The position numbers and the translations under genes are program-made. From positions 310,001-374,000 of the forward strand of contig CAVTEU010000007.1 in assembly GCA_963733905.1 (NCBI GenBank): a stretch of 64,000 bases of DNA, in the 5' to 3' direction. The notes beneath the pieces were generated by a model. The model was given only the letters and a program-made list of their open reading frames with translations, was not told the DNA's origin and searched no databases. Positions 21,668-31,024 of this stretch are shown here, piece after piece (positions within the stretch are counted from its first letter, which is position 1; each line of letters begins with the position of its first letter). The stretch is from DATADW01 sp963733905. GTDB lineage: Bacteria; Actinomycetota; Acidimicrobiia; Spongiisociales; DATADW01.

Positions 21668-23449
21668 AAGTTCGAGATGACCGACTGGAAGACGCGCTCG
21701 ATGGTGAGCGGGTCGGTGGCCAGGTAGAGGCGGGCCGACGTGCGCGTCGGCGATCGCCTGGAGTGCTTCCACGTCGGCGTCCTCGCCGTATGCCACCGGG
21801 AAGACCCTCACCGTCTCCCGCTCGCTCGAACCGAGGAACTCGAGGAGCGGATCGAGTTCGCAGCCGGGCGGGTCGTCTTCGCACATCCCGTCGCTGAGGA
21901 GGACCACGGCGTTGATCTTGCTCGGGTCGAGCCCGTCACGCACCGCCTGCACAGTCGCCGCGGTGGAGTCGTACAGCCCGGTCCCGCCGTCGGCGATGAG
22001 CGATTGCACGGACTGCTCGATCTCACCCCGCGTGTCGCGCAGCGGCCCAGGTGGGACCAGTTCGACGTAGTCACGCTCCCCATCGAGGAAGGTTGAGAAC
22101 ACCCACAGCCCCACCTCGTCCTGCGGCTGGAACTCGTCGAGGCTCCCCAGGACCGCTTCCTTCGCCAGGTCGAGCTTGGTGAACCCCTCGCCGCCGAGGT
22201 CGCCCATCGAACCACTCACGTCGAGCAGCATGATGACCCGCGCCCTCTTGCGGTATTGCTCCCAGCTGTCGATCAGCCCGACCAGCACCTCGGGGGCGGG
22301 AAGCTCGAGCTCGGTCTCGGGCTGCGACGGGTTGAGCCCATTGGCGCTGTTGATCGGGTCGCCCACGGGAACAGCGGGATTCCCTGGACGGAAGCCGAAC
22401 TCGAGCACCTTCGCCTGGTTCTCCGGGTCGTCGACCACGGATTGGCGGAAAGCGAGGGCGGCCTCACGCTGCACGTCGGTCACCCAGGGAGCGTCGAGCA
22501 CGTACGCCGGGTTGTCCGAGAAGAGCGTGCCCTCCTTCGGATAGACCGCCACCAGCGGCACGTTTGGCGGCTCGAGGCCTTCGTCACCGGTGTCGGCCGG
22601 ATCGCCGCGGTTGTAGGCGAGGATGCTGACCTCCTCGACGGCGACCGCCGACACGTAGGTCAGCGGCCTCCCCGCCAGGTCCTCGCGCAGCATGTTGTCG
22701 AGGAAGGTGAGGGTGGTGTCCCCGTAGTGGACGACCGACTCCTCGACCCCGGTGACGAACTCCCTCACCTGGGTCGAGCCGACGTCGTCGAGGGTGAGCC
22801 CCGAGGTCTTGCCGGTGGCGCCGTAGAAGGTGGCGACCGTGGCCGACAGACCCGATGTCGAGAAGTTGGGGTTGGTCTTGCCGAGACGGAACGGCCCCCA
22901 CTCCGGGTGGCCGAACGCACCCCATCCATCCGGGTCTCTGGACAGCTCGAGGACGTCTCCCCACCCGATCTCGGCCTCGGGCCAGCCGAGTGCCTCGGCC
23001 ATGGGGCGGGGCATCCCCAGGACGAGCGGGGTGAGCATGATCCGCTCGAAGTCGTTGGCGATCGGCTCCTCGCCCGCCTCGCTGAGTCTCTGGTTGACGA
23101 TCGATCCCCAACTCGAGGCGGCGGGGCTCCACAGCACGGGCTGCGGTCCCTCGGGGATGCCCTCGGGCCACCCGGCCGAGAGGAGGTTCGCCGCTACGCC
23201 CGAGGAGACCCGGTAAACGGTGACGGACGCACATTGCCCGTCCACCTCGAACCCTGTTGCGTTGAACTCGGCGGCGAGATCGGTGAGCAGCGTGAACTTC
23301 TCCGGTGAGGTGGCGACCGGCACCTCGACGCACCCGGCGGCGACGGTCGGGCCCGGGCCCCCCGAGATGGTGGTGTCGCTGGAACCGGCGGTACAGGCCC
23401 CAACGAGAACCAGCACGACGAGGAGCGACCCAAGGGTTGATGACTTCAT
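21664..23449 (-). CDS. Substrate-binding plus VWA domain lipoprotein, frameshifted near the 3' end
   Basis: About 595 residues. Lipobox LVLVGACTAG, then a periplasmic-binding-protein-like domain (FTLLTDLAAEFNATGFEVDG, GIPEGPQPVLWSPAASSWG), then a von Willebrand A domain. The MIDAS is complete: DVSGSMGD near residue 406, the Thr in DGGTGLYDS and Asp in VVLLSDGMCEDD. One extra base near 21693 hides the true end, RLYLATDPLTIERVFQSVIS followed by NF and stop TGA 21664, a C-terminus typical of these actinobacterial proteins; uncorrected, it appears fused to the next gene. VWA domains bind protein partners in a metal-dependent way. Function unknown. Confidence 0.82.
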
Positions 23450-23456
23450 GTGCCTG

Positions 23457-24408
23457 TCATTGTGTCAGGTCGCGCCAGCTGTCGAGGAGCGTCTGGCTGG
23501 TGGCGTCGTCGAGCGGCGGCGACTGGACGCCTGGCTGCCCCAGGCCCTCGGGCAGCTCACCAGGATCGCCGCTGGGGGGTCGAAGCCCGGCCGGCCCGAG
23601 CAATGAGGCGATGTCCGGTTCGAGCAGACGCTCGGCGGTCCGCCGGGCATCGGACCCTCCCCCAGGCGCCACGACGTAACTCACCCAGGGAGCCGGGTCG
23701 GGGTAGGTGACCACCAACCGGCCGCCGCGACCCGGCGCATTGGCCAGTTGCGAGGCGATGGCAACCTCGGTGGTCACCGCGGCATCGGCCCGGCTCGGCC
23801 CGAACAGCACCATGTCGGCCATCAGCCGGCCATCATCGCTGGCGACCAGACGGAGGCTTTCGGCCAGCCCTTCTGGGCGTCCCGTCCCCAGCCAGGGCGC
23901 TCCAGGCTGCCAAGCCCGCCTCGGTGAGAGTTGGGTCGGCCAGCCCGAGCTTGAAGATCCCCCAACTGTCGCTGCCCCCCAGGTCCGACCATTGCTGACC
24001 GAGCGCTCCTTCCACACAGGCGAGGTCGGGATCTCCGCCGCAACCCGAAGAGAGCACATTCGCCCGCTCCAGCCAAACCGCCACGGCGACAGGCGATCTG
24101 GCGAGCTCACCTGAACTGGCCAGCCCGTCGGGAAGATCTCCGGGAGGCGCCACCAGCACCTCGTCCTCGGATATGGGGTCACCCGCGGTCCAGGTGCGGA
24201 CAGCAGCGTCTACTTCCTCGCCGAGCGAGTCGCACGCCGGGCGCAGCGACAGCGGGCAGGCCAGGGTGACATCGGCTGTCGCCGGTGGGCCGGTTGCGGT
24301 GGTGGTCGTGCCGTTGTCTGGAGCGGTGATGCGAGGTATCGCCCATCCGGCAAGTAGGACCAGACCGCCGACGATTGCGGCTACAAGGGCAGCCCGCCAC
24401 CCACTCAC
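23457..24408 (-). CDS. Membrane-anchored binding-protein-like protein, frameshifted
   Basis: About 317 residues. An N-terminal membrane segment (ALVAAIVGGLVLLAGWAIPR) with a Thr-rich linker leads to an extracellular domain resembling a type II periplasmic binding protein (CPLSLRPACDSLGEEVDAAV, ELARSPVAVAVWLERANVLS, FGPSRADAAVTTEVAIASQL, LVVTYPDPAPWVSYVV). One extra base near 23880 separates the halves. It ends 8 bases before the VWA lipoprotein start. Both carry a binding-protein-like fold, so this may be a paired sensor or adaptor rather than part of an ABC importer, as no permease or ATPase adjoins. Confidence 0.7.
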
Positions 24409-24521
24409 CCGCCACCATCGATCCGCATTTGAGCCTGCGATGGTACTGGGATCGGTGTCGTCGGACCCCTCCGCTGAACTCGGCGGCGCAGGTACCGTCG
24501 GCGCACCCTGGAGGCGGCGGC

Positions 24522-25123
24522 TTGTTCGAAGATCTGATCGGATGGATCGAATCGCTCGCCAGCGCGCGCTGGTTCCCGTTCCTGGTGCTCGCCATAGCGC
24601 TGCTCGATGCCATCTTCCCGGTCGTCCCCAGCGAGACCGCAGTCATCACCGGCGGAGTGGCCGCCGGCTACGGAGAACAGACCCTGTGGGTCATCATCGC
24701 TGCCGGCGCGTTGGGCGCATTCCTCGGTGACAACATCGCATATCAGATCGGCCGGTCTGGCTCGTCGTGGGTACGCAGGCGTGCCTCCGGCCGGATGCAG
24801 TCCAGGATCGACTGGGCGTCTCACCATTTGCGCAAACGGGGCGGGCCGCTGCTGGTGACGGCGCGCTTCATCCCCGGAGGCCGCAGTGCAGTCACCCTGG
24901 CGTCAGGGCTAACCAGACAGCCAGGGGACCGTTCGCAGCCTGGGTGGCGCTCGCCGGGCTGCTTTGGGCAGCTATGGCGCCCTGCTCGGCTACTTCTTCG
25001 GGGAGCGGTTCCAGGACAACCACACCGTCGCCTTCCTTTTGGCGTTCGGCGCCGCACTGGCTGCTGGCGCTGGTGATCGAGGTCGTGCGGCGTCTGGTGG
25101 AGCGCCGCAGCGGTGATGACTGA
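24522..25123 (+). CDS. DedA-family membrane protein, frameshifted
   Basis: About 200 residues of the DedA/VTT (SNARE-associated) family. The fold is clear: WFPFLVLAIALLDAIFPVVP with the conserved PSE, GAFLGDNIAYQIGRSG, LVTARFIPGGRSAVTLASGL containing the family's R-IPG-R motif, then AAWVALAGLLWA and YGALLGYFFGERF. Shifts near 24925, 24975 and 25060 break the C-terminal half. Known relatives move undecaprenyl phosphate or phospholipids between leaflets. Start TTG 24522 has GGAGG seven bases upstream. It diverges from the membrane-anchored gene at 24408. Confidence 0.85.
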
Positions 25124-25212
25124 GCCGACGATGTCGAAGCCGATGAAGACCGACTGAGCGGCGGCGCCCTCTCCCCGCCTTAAGCTTGTGCTGCAACGGG
25201 AGAGTGGGTGAA

Positions 25213-28200
25213 TGACAGTCGACGTGACCGGCGAATCTTCTCGCGACCTGCGTCTCACAGACGCGTTGGAATCGGCAGCCCCTGGGGTTGTCGTCGTGCT
25301 CGCACAATCCCCGATCGGCGCCGCCGGCCCCGTGGCGGAGGCCATCGGACAGGCGGGGTCTGACCGGTTTCAGGAGGACCGCCGGCCGTGAGCCCGCCAG
25401 ATCGCGGCCCGGGGCCATCGCCGTCGAGTTGGGCATCGATGCCTCGTCGCTAGCCGCCGGTGGGAGGCCGCAGGCGGTTCTTCTCGAGGAGGCACAGTGG
25501 GCCGACCCGACCTCGCTCGGGTTGCTCCGCCATCTCATCACCCGCCCCGACGGTGTCCGGCTGATGGTCATCGCCCACCGCCCACCGGACGAACTCGACC
25601 GTTGGTGGCTCGAATCCATTGCGGCAGCCGCCAGGGACCACGGCGTCCTGATCGAGACGACCGGTGCCGAAGATGCTCCCGACCGCTCCCTCGAGCAGCT
25701 CGATGAGGCCGGCCGAGAACTGGTGACTGCCGCCTCGATGGCCGGGGAGCCCATCACCGTGGAGGAGGCCGCCACCATCCTCTCGCTTGGTGAGACCGAG
25801 GCGCTCGGCGTTGCCGAGGCCGCCTCCTCCGCAGGCTGGCTCCTCGAGCTGCGGGGCGGGTTCATCTACTCCCCCTCGGCCGGGCCCCTGACCATCGGAG
25901 AGAGCAGACGGGGTCACGAGGCGGCCCGTCTCGCCTCGGTGTTGGAGGCCGCCGGCGGTGACGCCGGGGTCATCGGCTACCACCACCTCGACGCAGGCCA
26001 CCCCGAGGTCCCGCCTTTTCTCGGCTGGCCGCCGCCGCCATCGAAGCCGACCAGCATCGGGCGGTCAGGTGAGGCGTATCACCTCGCCGAGACCGCTCTC
26101 GGGGCTCAACCGGGGGCCGCCGTGTCCGACCCGGAGACGGCGGGGCGGTTGCACCTCATCTGCGGTCGTTTCCTCCACTGGGCCGGGTTATCGGAGCGGG
26201 CTGCCGAACACCTCGTCGCCGCCACCCGGCTGCTCACAGGGGTGGAGCGGATCGACGCCCTCGGCTTCGAGACGGCGGTTGCCGGCGATCGGCAGATGCC
26301 TCAGGAGGCCGAGCGGATATCCGCCATCGCATGTTGGGAGGCGAGCCGCCAGGGCGAGACCGCCAAGCTCGGTTCGCTCTACGACCCTGCGCGCCCACCA
26401 GGTGGACCGGATCGGTTTCTCCGCCGAGGCCGAGATCATGCTCGACCGCGCCGACGTCCTCCTCGAGCAGGCGGCCACACCGGTACAGCGGTACTACGCC
26501 GCCGTCAACCGCGGCTGGATCGCCCTCGACCATGGGGAATTCGCCCATGCGGAACGCGAGTTCGCCCGTCTCCGTGACGAGGCGATGGCGAGCGAGCCGG
26601 AGGCATCGCAGGCGGACAAGGAGGCTTGCTGGGGACGGGCGCTGTTGGCGACAGGGCAGGTGGACGAAGGTCTCGCCGCCCTGGACCGCGCCGAGGAGCT
26701 CGCCGGGAGCGCCAATGTCGAGGCACCGGTCTTCCTCGCCGAGATCGCCAGGGCCGAGGCGGTCGATCGCCATCGGGGCGCTACGAGGATGGCCTGACGG
26801 CTGCGAACCGGGTCCTCGATCTCGTCGAGCGCAGGCTGCCTGCCTGGGAAAACGTTGCACGGGCCCTCCGCGCCCAATCCCTCATCGGCTTGGGCCGGGT
26901 CGAGGAGGCCTCTACCGAGATCGCCGCCGCCTCGCCGCCTGCCCGCCCGGCGCCGACGGGTGTCGCTGGCGTGCCCGTTGCCGCGCCCTCCAGTTGGAGA
27001 TCCAGACCTCGTTGGGGAGCCCATGGCCGGCGCAGGAGGCAGCCGACCTCGCCGACCAGATGCTCCACTCCAAGCTCTATCACTGGGCCATCGACCTGAT
27101 GTGTGCCCGCGCCATCCACGAGAAGGACGACGAGATCGCCGCCGCCGCGCTCGGTCTGGCAGTCGAGACCGGCAACCCGATGGGTGCAGCCCGGGCGGCA
27201 ACCGCAGGGCGTCTTGTGGGGCAAGCCCGCCGCCGCCCCCGCCGTCCGCTCGGTACAGCGCATGGCGGCATCGGTGCCCGCAGAGTGGCGTCCTCAGTGG
27301 GAGGCGCTCCCCGAGGTCGAACCCGCCTTGTCCGCTCCCCCACCGGACGACGACGCCGTGGCGGCTGCCGACCACGATGAGGCACTGGACCGGATCCTGG
27401 CCGCATCGGGCCTGGCGGGTGTCGAAACCGTGCTCAGCCCGGCCCAGAGGCGAGCCAGGGGGTTGGTCGGTCCCCGTCGGCACGGTCCGCAGGCGCTGGC
27501 CCATGGTTGTCGCCGCCGCACGTGGGTGTGGTCGTGGTGGCAGGTGCCGCCTCGCTGGCGGTTGATCAGTCTCACCGATCCGGGTCCCACGACCACAGTG
27601 CCCCGCTCCAACCACCACCGTTCCCCTGGCTCTCGAGGAGACGGTCCTTCCCGAAGTGACGGAACGGGACTTCTTCACCGGGACCGCGTGAGCACAGGGC
27701 GGGGAACGACCGTACCGGCGCCTTCGATGCGGAGCCGGTCAGCTCCGCCCAGGGCCATTACTGGGTGCGTCCCACGCAGCAACCGATTGACGCGGCGCCG
27801 GTGGCATACGGGAGCATGCTCCTCGTCGCCGGCAACGACAGCACCCTCTACGGTCTCCACCAGGAGACCGGCGGCGTCATCTGGAGGCTGTTGGCGGATG
27901 GGCCGATACACACAGCCCCCGCCATCGGGACCATCGAGACCGCCGATGCCGCGTCCCCTGCCATCGTCGTGGTGGCCGGCGACGACGGGATCGTGCGCGC
28001 CCGCGAGGCGCTGCCCGACAGGGTCACCGAGCGCTGGGCGGTCCAACTCGGCGAGCGGATCCGCTCGTCGCCCGCAGTGGCCGACGGCGTCGTCTACGCG
28101 GCGACCAGCGAAGGCTCGGTGCACGCTCTCGATCTTGGGACCGGATCCGAGCTGTGGCGGTTCCCCAGACGAGGGACCGTGGGGCCGGTCAGCGCCGATC

Positions 28201-28773
28201 TCGACCCTCCACGATGGCGTGCTCTACGTAACGACAAGCGATTCGACCGGCAATGTCATCCTGATCGACACCGCCACCGGCGAGGAGATATGCCGCCGGG
28301 AGACCGACGCACCCATCGAGGTCAACCCGATCGTCTCCGATGAGGTGGTCTACGTCTCCAACACGGGCAGTCAGGTGTACATGTTCCCCGCCGGTGTCTG
28401 CAACGGCCTGGTCGCCGGCGACCCCCATCACTCCTGCGGGAGAGACCGGTCATCGTCTGCTCCGGCGATCCGCGACAACGTGATGTACATCGGCGAGGGC
28501 ACGTTCCTCTATGCGATCGATCTCGCCACCAACACGGGGATCTGGGAAGAGGTGGTGCAGGCCGGAGAGCAGTTTGGCTCGGTGACGGTGGCGGGCGATG
28601 TCGTCTACGCCGGCTCGGACGACGGGAATCTGTACGCGGTCGATGCCGACACCGGTGAGACCTTGTGGACGTGGCAAACGGGAGGTCCGGTCCGGGCGGC
28701 TACCGCCGTCATCGACCACATCGTCTATGCGGTGAGCCTCGACGGGATGGTCTACGCCATCGGAGGCGAATGA
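25213..28773 (+). CDS. Large ATPase-like/TPR protein with membrane segment and C-terminal PQQ-type beta-propeller, heavily frameshifted
   Basis: Reconstructed length about 1180 residues with around ten one-base shifts. N-terminus: a degenerate nucleotide-binding loop (VVVVLAQSPIGAAGPVAEAI, lacking the P-loop Lys), Walker-B-like AVLLEEAQWADPTSLGLLRH and sensor VRLMVIAHRP as in MalT/AfsR-type ATPases. Middle: helical TPR-like repeats (~25.9-27.4 kb). Near 27.51-27.57 kb a hydrophobic segment GVVVVAGAASLAV suggests one membrane pass. C-terminus (27.75-28.77 kb): repeated propeller blades such as LYVTTSDSTGNVILIDTATG, VYAGSDDGNLYAVDADTGET. The last ~190 residues read cleanly in one frame. The topology suggests a sensor with an outside propeller. 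Treating it as a single gene is an inference from continuous coding signal. Confidence 0.6.
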
Positions 28774-28788
28774 GTAGTCGCCGCCCCG

Positions 28789-28839
28789 CCAACCCTGGGT
28801 TGGGGAGTACCCGGTGGGTAGCTGCCAACCCAGGGTTGG
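28789..28839. repeat. Paired 15-bp palindromes with 21-bp spacer (locus 1)
   Basis: CCAACCCTGGGTTGG at 28789-28803 and CCAACCCAGGGTTGG at 28825-28839, start-to-start 36 bases. The spacer is GGAGTACC, C, then GGTGGGTAGCTG, matching the spacers at 46.4 kb and, reversed, at 30.95 kb. It lies 16 bases after the stop of the propeller gene. Confidence 0.9.
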
Positions 28840-28840
28840 A

Positions 28841-29422
28841 GCGCATTGGGGCGGGTGCCGGACCCGGAAGGGGCCGGGAAGTGGGGAGTCGACACATGTG
28901 TGGCCCCGGCCGGGTCCGATCGGGGCGACGGCGCCGTTGGTGCGGGCGGCGCCGTCGCCTGCTCGACCGGTTCATGCCCCGACGGGGCCTCGCATGTCAG
29001 CGGTACTCGATCCCGGGGAGGAGTCGCCCGGGAAGCCGGCCCGGTGCGGATCACGGTGCCCGTCCACCAGCATCCTCCCGTCGGCGAGATCGCTCCGAGC
29101 TCCACCGGTCCGCCGCATCGAGCGGCCAGGCGACGCCCTCCGGATCTACCGAAGGGCTGATGTTCCGGCGGCGACGTCTCCGGGGTGGTCGCCACAGTGG
29201 CGGTGCGCAGCATCATCGGTGCCGCCAGCAGCACGAGACAAAGACGGCAGCCATCGGCGAGATCACCCGGAGCTGCCAGCGGGGCGGCTGTCTGCCGGGC
29301 AGCGGCGAGTGGCCGGCGGTCTCGACGACCGCCGTCCTCAGCATCGCCTCGATCTCGTTCCTGATACCGGGGCGTGGACGGCACTCTGGGGTGGTTTGAG
29401 CTCAGGCAAGCTCGGCCTCCAT
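28841..29422 (-). CDS. Probable single-pass membrane partner of the ECF sigma factor, frameshifted
   Basis: From ATG 29422 a reconstructed short cytoplasmic part (MEAELAELKPPQSAVHAPVS, then NEIEAMLRTAVVETAG), one hydrophobic segment (MAAVFVLVLLAAPMM-like around 29195-29240) and a Thr/Pro-rich outer part are spread over three frames. Position directly downstream of the sigma factor and the inside-membrane-outside layout fit an anti-sigma factor, but I see no zinc-binding HxxxCxxC motif. The 3' end cannot be fixed; the open frame continues to 28752 through the palindromic repeat, so I stop the feature before the repeat. Confidence 0.35.
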
Positions 29423-30000
29423 CGGCCCAGTCCGAGCGGTGGATGACCGCTGCCGATCATGGAGCGCATCCGCCTCCGTGCCCTGCTGAGCCGGAGCCGA
29501 GCGGCATTGGCGCTCACCTCGAGCGCCAGAGCCGCCTCTTGCGGGCTGAGACCATGCAGCGCAACCAACTCGAGGACGTCCCGCTCACCACACGGAGAGC
29601 AGTTCGAGGGCGGCCTCGATCTCGGGTCGTTGACGGGCGGCATCGATCGCCGCCACGACGTCGTCTTCCTCGGCCGAGTCGAAGTGCGGCATCGACCCTC
29701 CGACCCGCGATCGCAGCCTGTCCATCGGTGGTCGCGCCGCATCTGGCCCATCCACAGTCTTCTGGTGATCCCGAGCAGCCAGGGCAGAGCCGTGGGAAGC
29801 TCCTCGCGGTAACGGGGCGCCGCCTCGAGTGCAACCAGGAAGGTGTCGCCGACGAGGTCGGCCGCTTCGTGCGCATTGCGCACCCGGCGGAGGGCGAACC
29901 CCGTCACCGCGCCGACATGACGACGGAAGAGCGTGGCGTATGCGTCGGCATCGCCACGCACCGTCGCCGCAAGCAGTTCCCCATCGGAGGGACCGGTCAT
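29338..30000 (-). CDS. ECF-type RNA polymerase sigma factor, frameshifted
   Basis: About 190-220 residues. Region 2: DADAYATLFRRHVGAVTGFA, NAHEAADLVGDTFLVALEAA and PWLLGITRRLWMGQMRRDHR. Region 4: ERDVLELVALHGLSPQEAAL and LEVSANAARLRLSRARRRMR. The linker between them lies in other frames (29580-29740), with two or three shifts that cancel. The typical ECF end is soon after RARRRMRSMIGSGH, so the last ~30 residues to 29338 may be read-through; the next gene's ATG at 29422 would then overlap it. ECF factors direct RNA polymerase to stress or envelope promoters and are usually held by a membrane anti-sigma factor. Confidence 0.85.
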   Translation of the reverse strand: MTGPSDGELLAATVRGDADAYATLFRRHVGAVTGFALRRVRNAHEAADLVGDTFLVALEAAPRYREELPTALPWLLGITRRLWMGQMRRDHRWTGCDRGSEGRCRTSTRPRKTTSWRRSMPPVNDPRSRPPSNCSPCGERDVLELVALHGLSPQEAALALEVSANAARLRLSRARRRMRSMIGSGHPPLGLGRWRPSLPELKPPQSAVHAPVSGTRSRRC

Positions 30001-30025
30001 TCCACGTCTCCGCTTCCCAACCAGG

Positions 30026-30877
30026 TCATGTCACCACCGAGCCCCGCATGTCGCCGGCATCAGCACGGTCGAGGTACTCGGCCGATGCCTGGTACGCCAG
30101 TTGGAAACGACGTTCGGCCAGACCTGGGTCTATTTGCCGCAAGCGCTGCCCCGGGGGGTCGCACCGCCCCGGTCGGGCAGGACATGCGCCACCACGCCGG
30201 GCGGGCAGCGACGCCATGTCTGCCGAAGAAGCGGTGCCGGCGCGCCACCTCGAGCGCCACCTGCGCCACCTCCCAAGGCAGACGCGGGCACGGTGAGCTT
30301 CCGCTCGATCCGCCCCACCTGGAGCACGTAGATGGTGGTCGCCCCCAGGTCGAAAGCTCGGCGCACCGGGATGCTGTTGACGATCCCACCGTCGATGTAG
30401 TGCTCGCCGCCGATCTCGACCGGTGGGAACAGGCCAGGCACCGACGAAGAGGCGAGTATCGGCTCGACCAGAGACCCGCTGCTGAACCACTGCTCGGCGG
30501 AACGCTCGATCGACGCCGCCACGCACTGGAACTCGACCACCAGGTCCTCGAAACGCTCCGGCAACCACTCAGACGAGCATGGCTCGCAACGGGCTTATCG
30601 AGTAGAGGTGGGTCCGGGAACGAAAGGCGTTGAGGGCAGTGGCGAAAAGCCCGCCACCGAACATCTCCTGCTCGTCGAGGCTCAACCACACCGATCGAAG
30701 CCTGGCCACCCCTTCCAGGGTCGGGTCGGCGGCGATGCCAGCGCCATTGATCGCCCCTATGGAGGTCCCTACGACCAGGTCGGCGGCGATCCCGTGCTCG
30801 ATGAGCGCCTGGAGCATCCCCACCTCGTAGGCGCCGAGCGGTCCGCCGCCACCGAGGACGAACGCGGTGCGACCCAT
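30026..30877 (-). CDS. Patatin-like phospholipase (RssA type), frameshifted
   Basis: About 283 residues. Oxyanion loop GGGGPLGAYEVGML near residue 9, nucleophile VGTSIGAINGAG with the G-T-S-x-G elbow near residue 38, and catalytic Asp in HYIDGGIVNSIPVRRAF. Shifts occur near 30567 (between RAMLV and LPERFED), and near 30265 and 30150 in the C-terminus. The N-terminal half opens cleanly from ATG 30877. RssA-type patatins are lipid acyl hydrolases at the membrane. It lies 26 bases upstream of the sigma factor on the same strand; its promoter region holds a palindrome array shared with the divergent kinase-LLM gene. Confidence 0.87.
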
Positions 30878-30902
30878 CGCCGGAGGATACGGCAGGCACG
30901 CC

Positions 30903-31019
30903 CCAACCCAGGGTTGGTGGCAACATCACCTGTGACACCAACCCAGGGTTGGCAGCTACCTACCAGGTACTCCCCAACCCAGGGTTGGCAGAACGTCAGG
31001 TACTCCCGACCCAGGTTGG
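30903..31019. repeat. Array of four 15-bp palindromes (locus 2)
   Basis: CCAACCCAGGGTTGG at 30903-30917, 30938-30952 and 30974-30988, plus a decayed copy CCGACCCAGGTTGG at 31006-31019. Spacing is 35, 36 and 32 bases. The spacer 30953-30973 is the reverse complement of the spacers at loci 1 and 3 with few changes; the first spacer differs. The array fills most of the 147-base gap between divergent patatin and kinase-LLM genes and ends six bases before ATG 31025. Confidence 0.9.
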
Positions 31020-31024
31020 GAGAC

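Noticed and set aside
30903..31019. CRISPR array
   Set aside because: Repeats are 15-base near-perfect palindromes, and the spacers are similar to each other and to those at other loci instead of unique. No cas genes are present.
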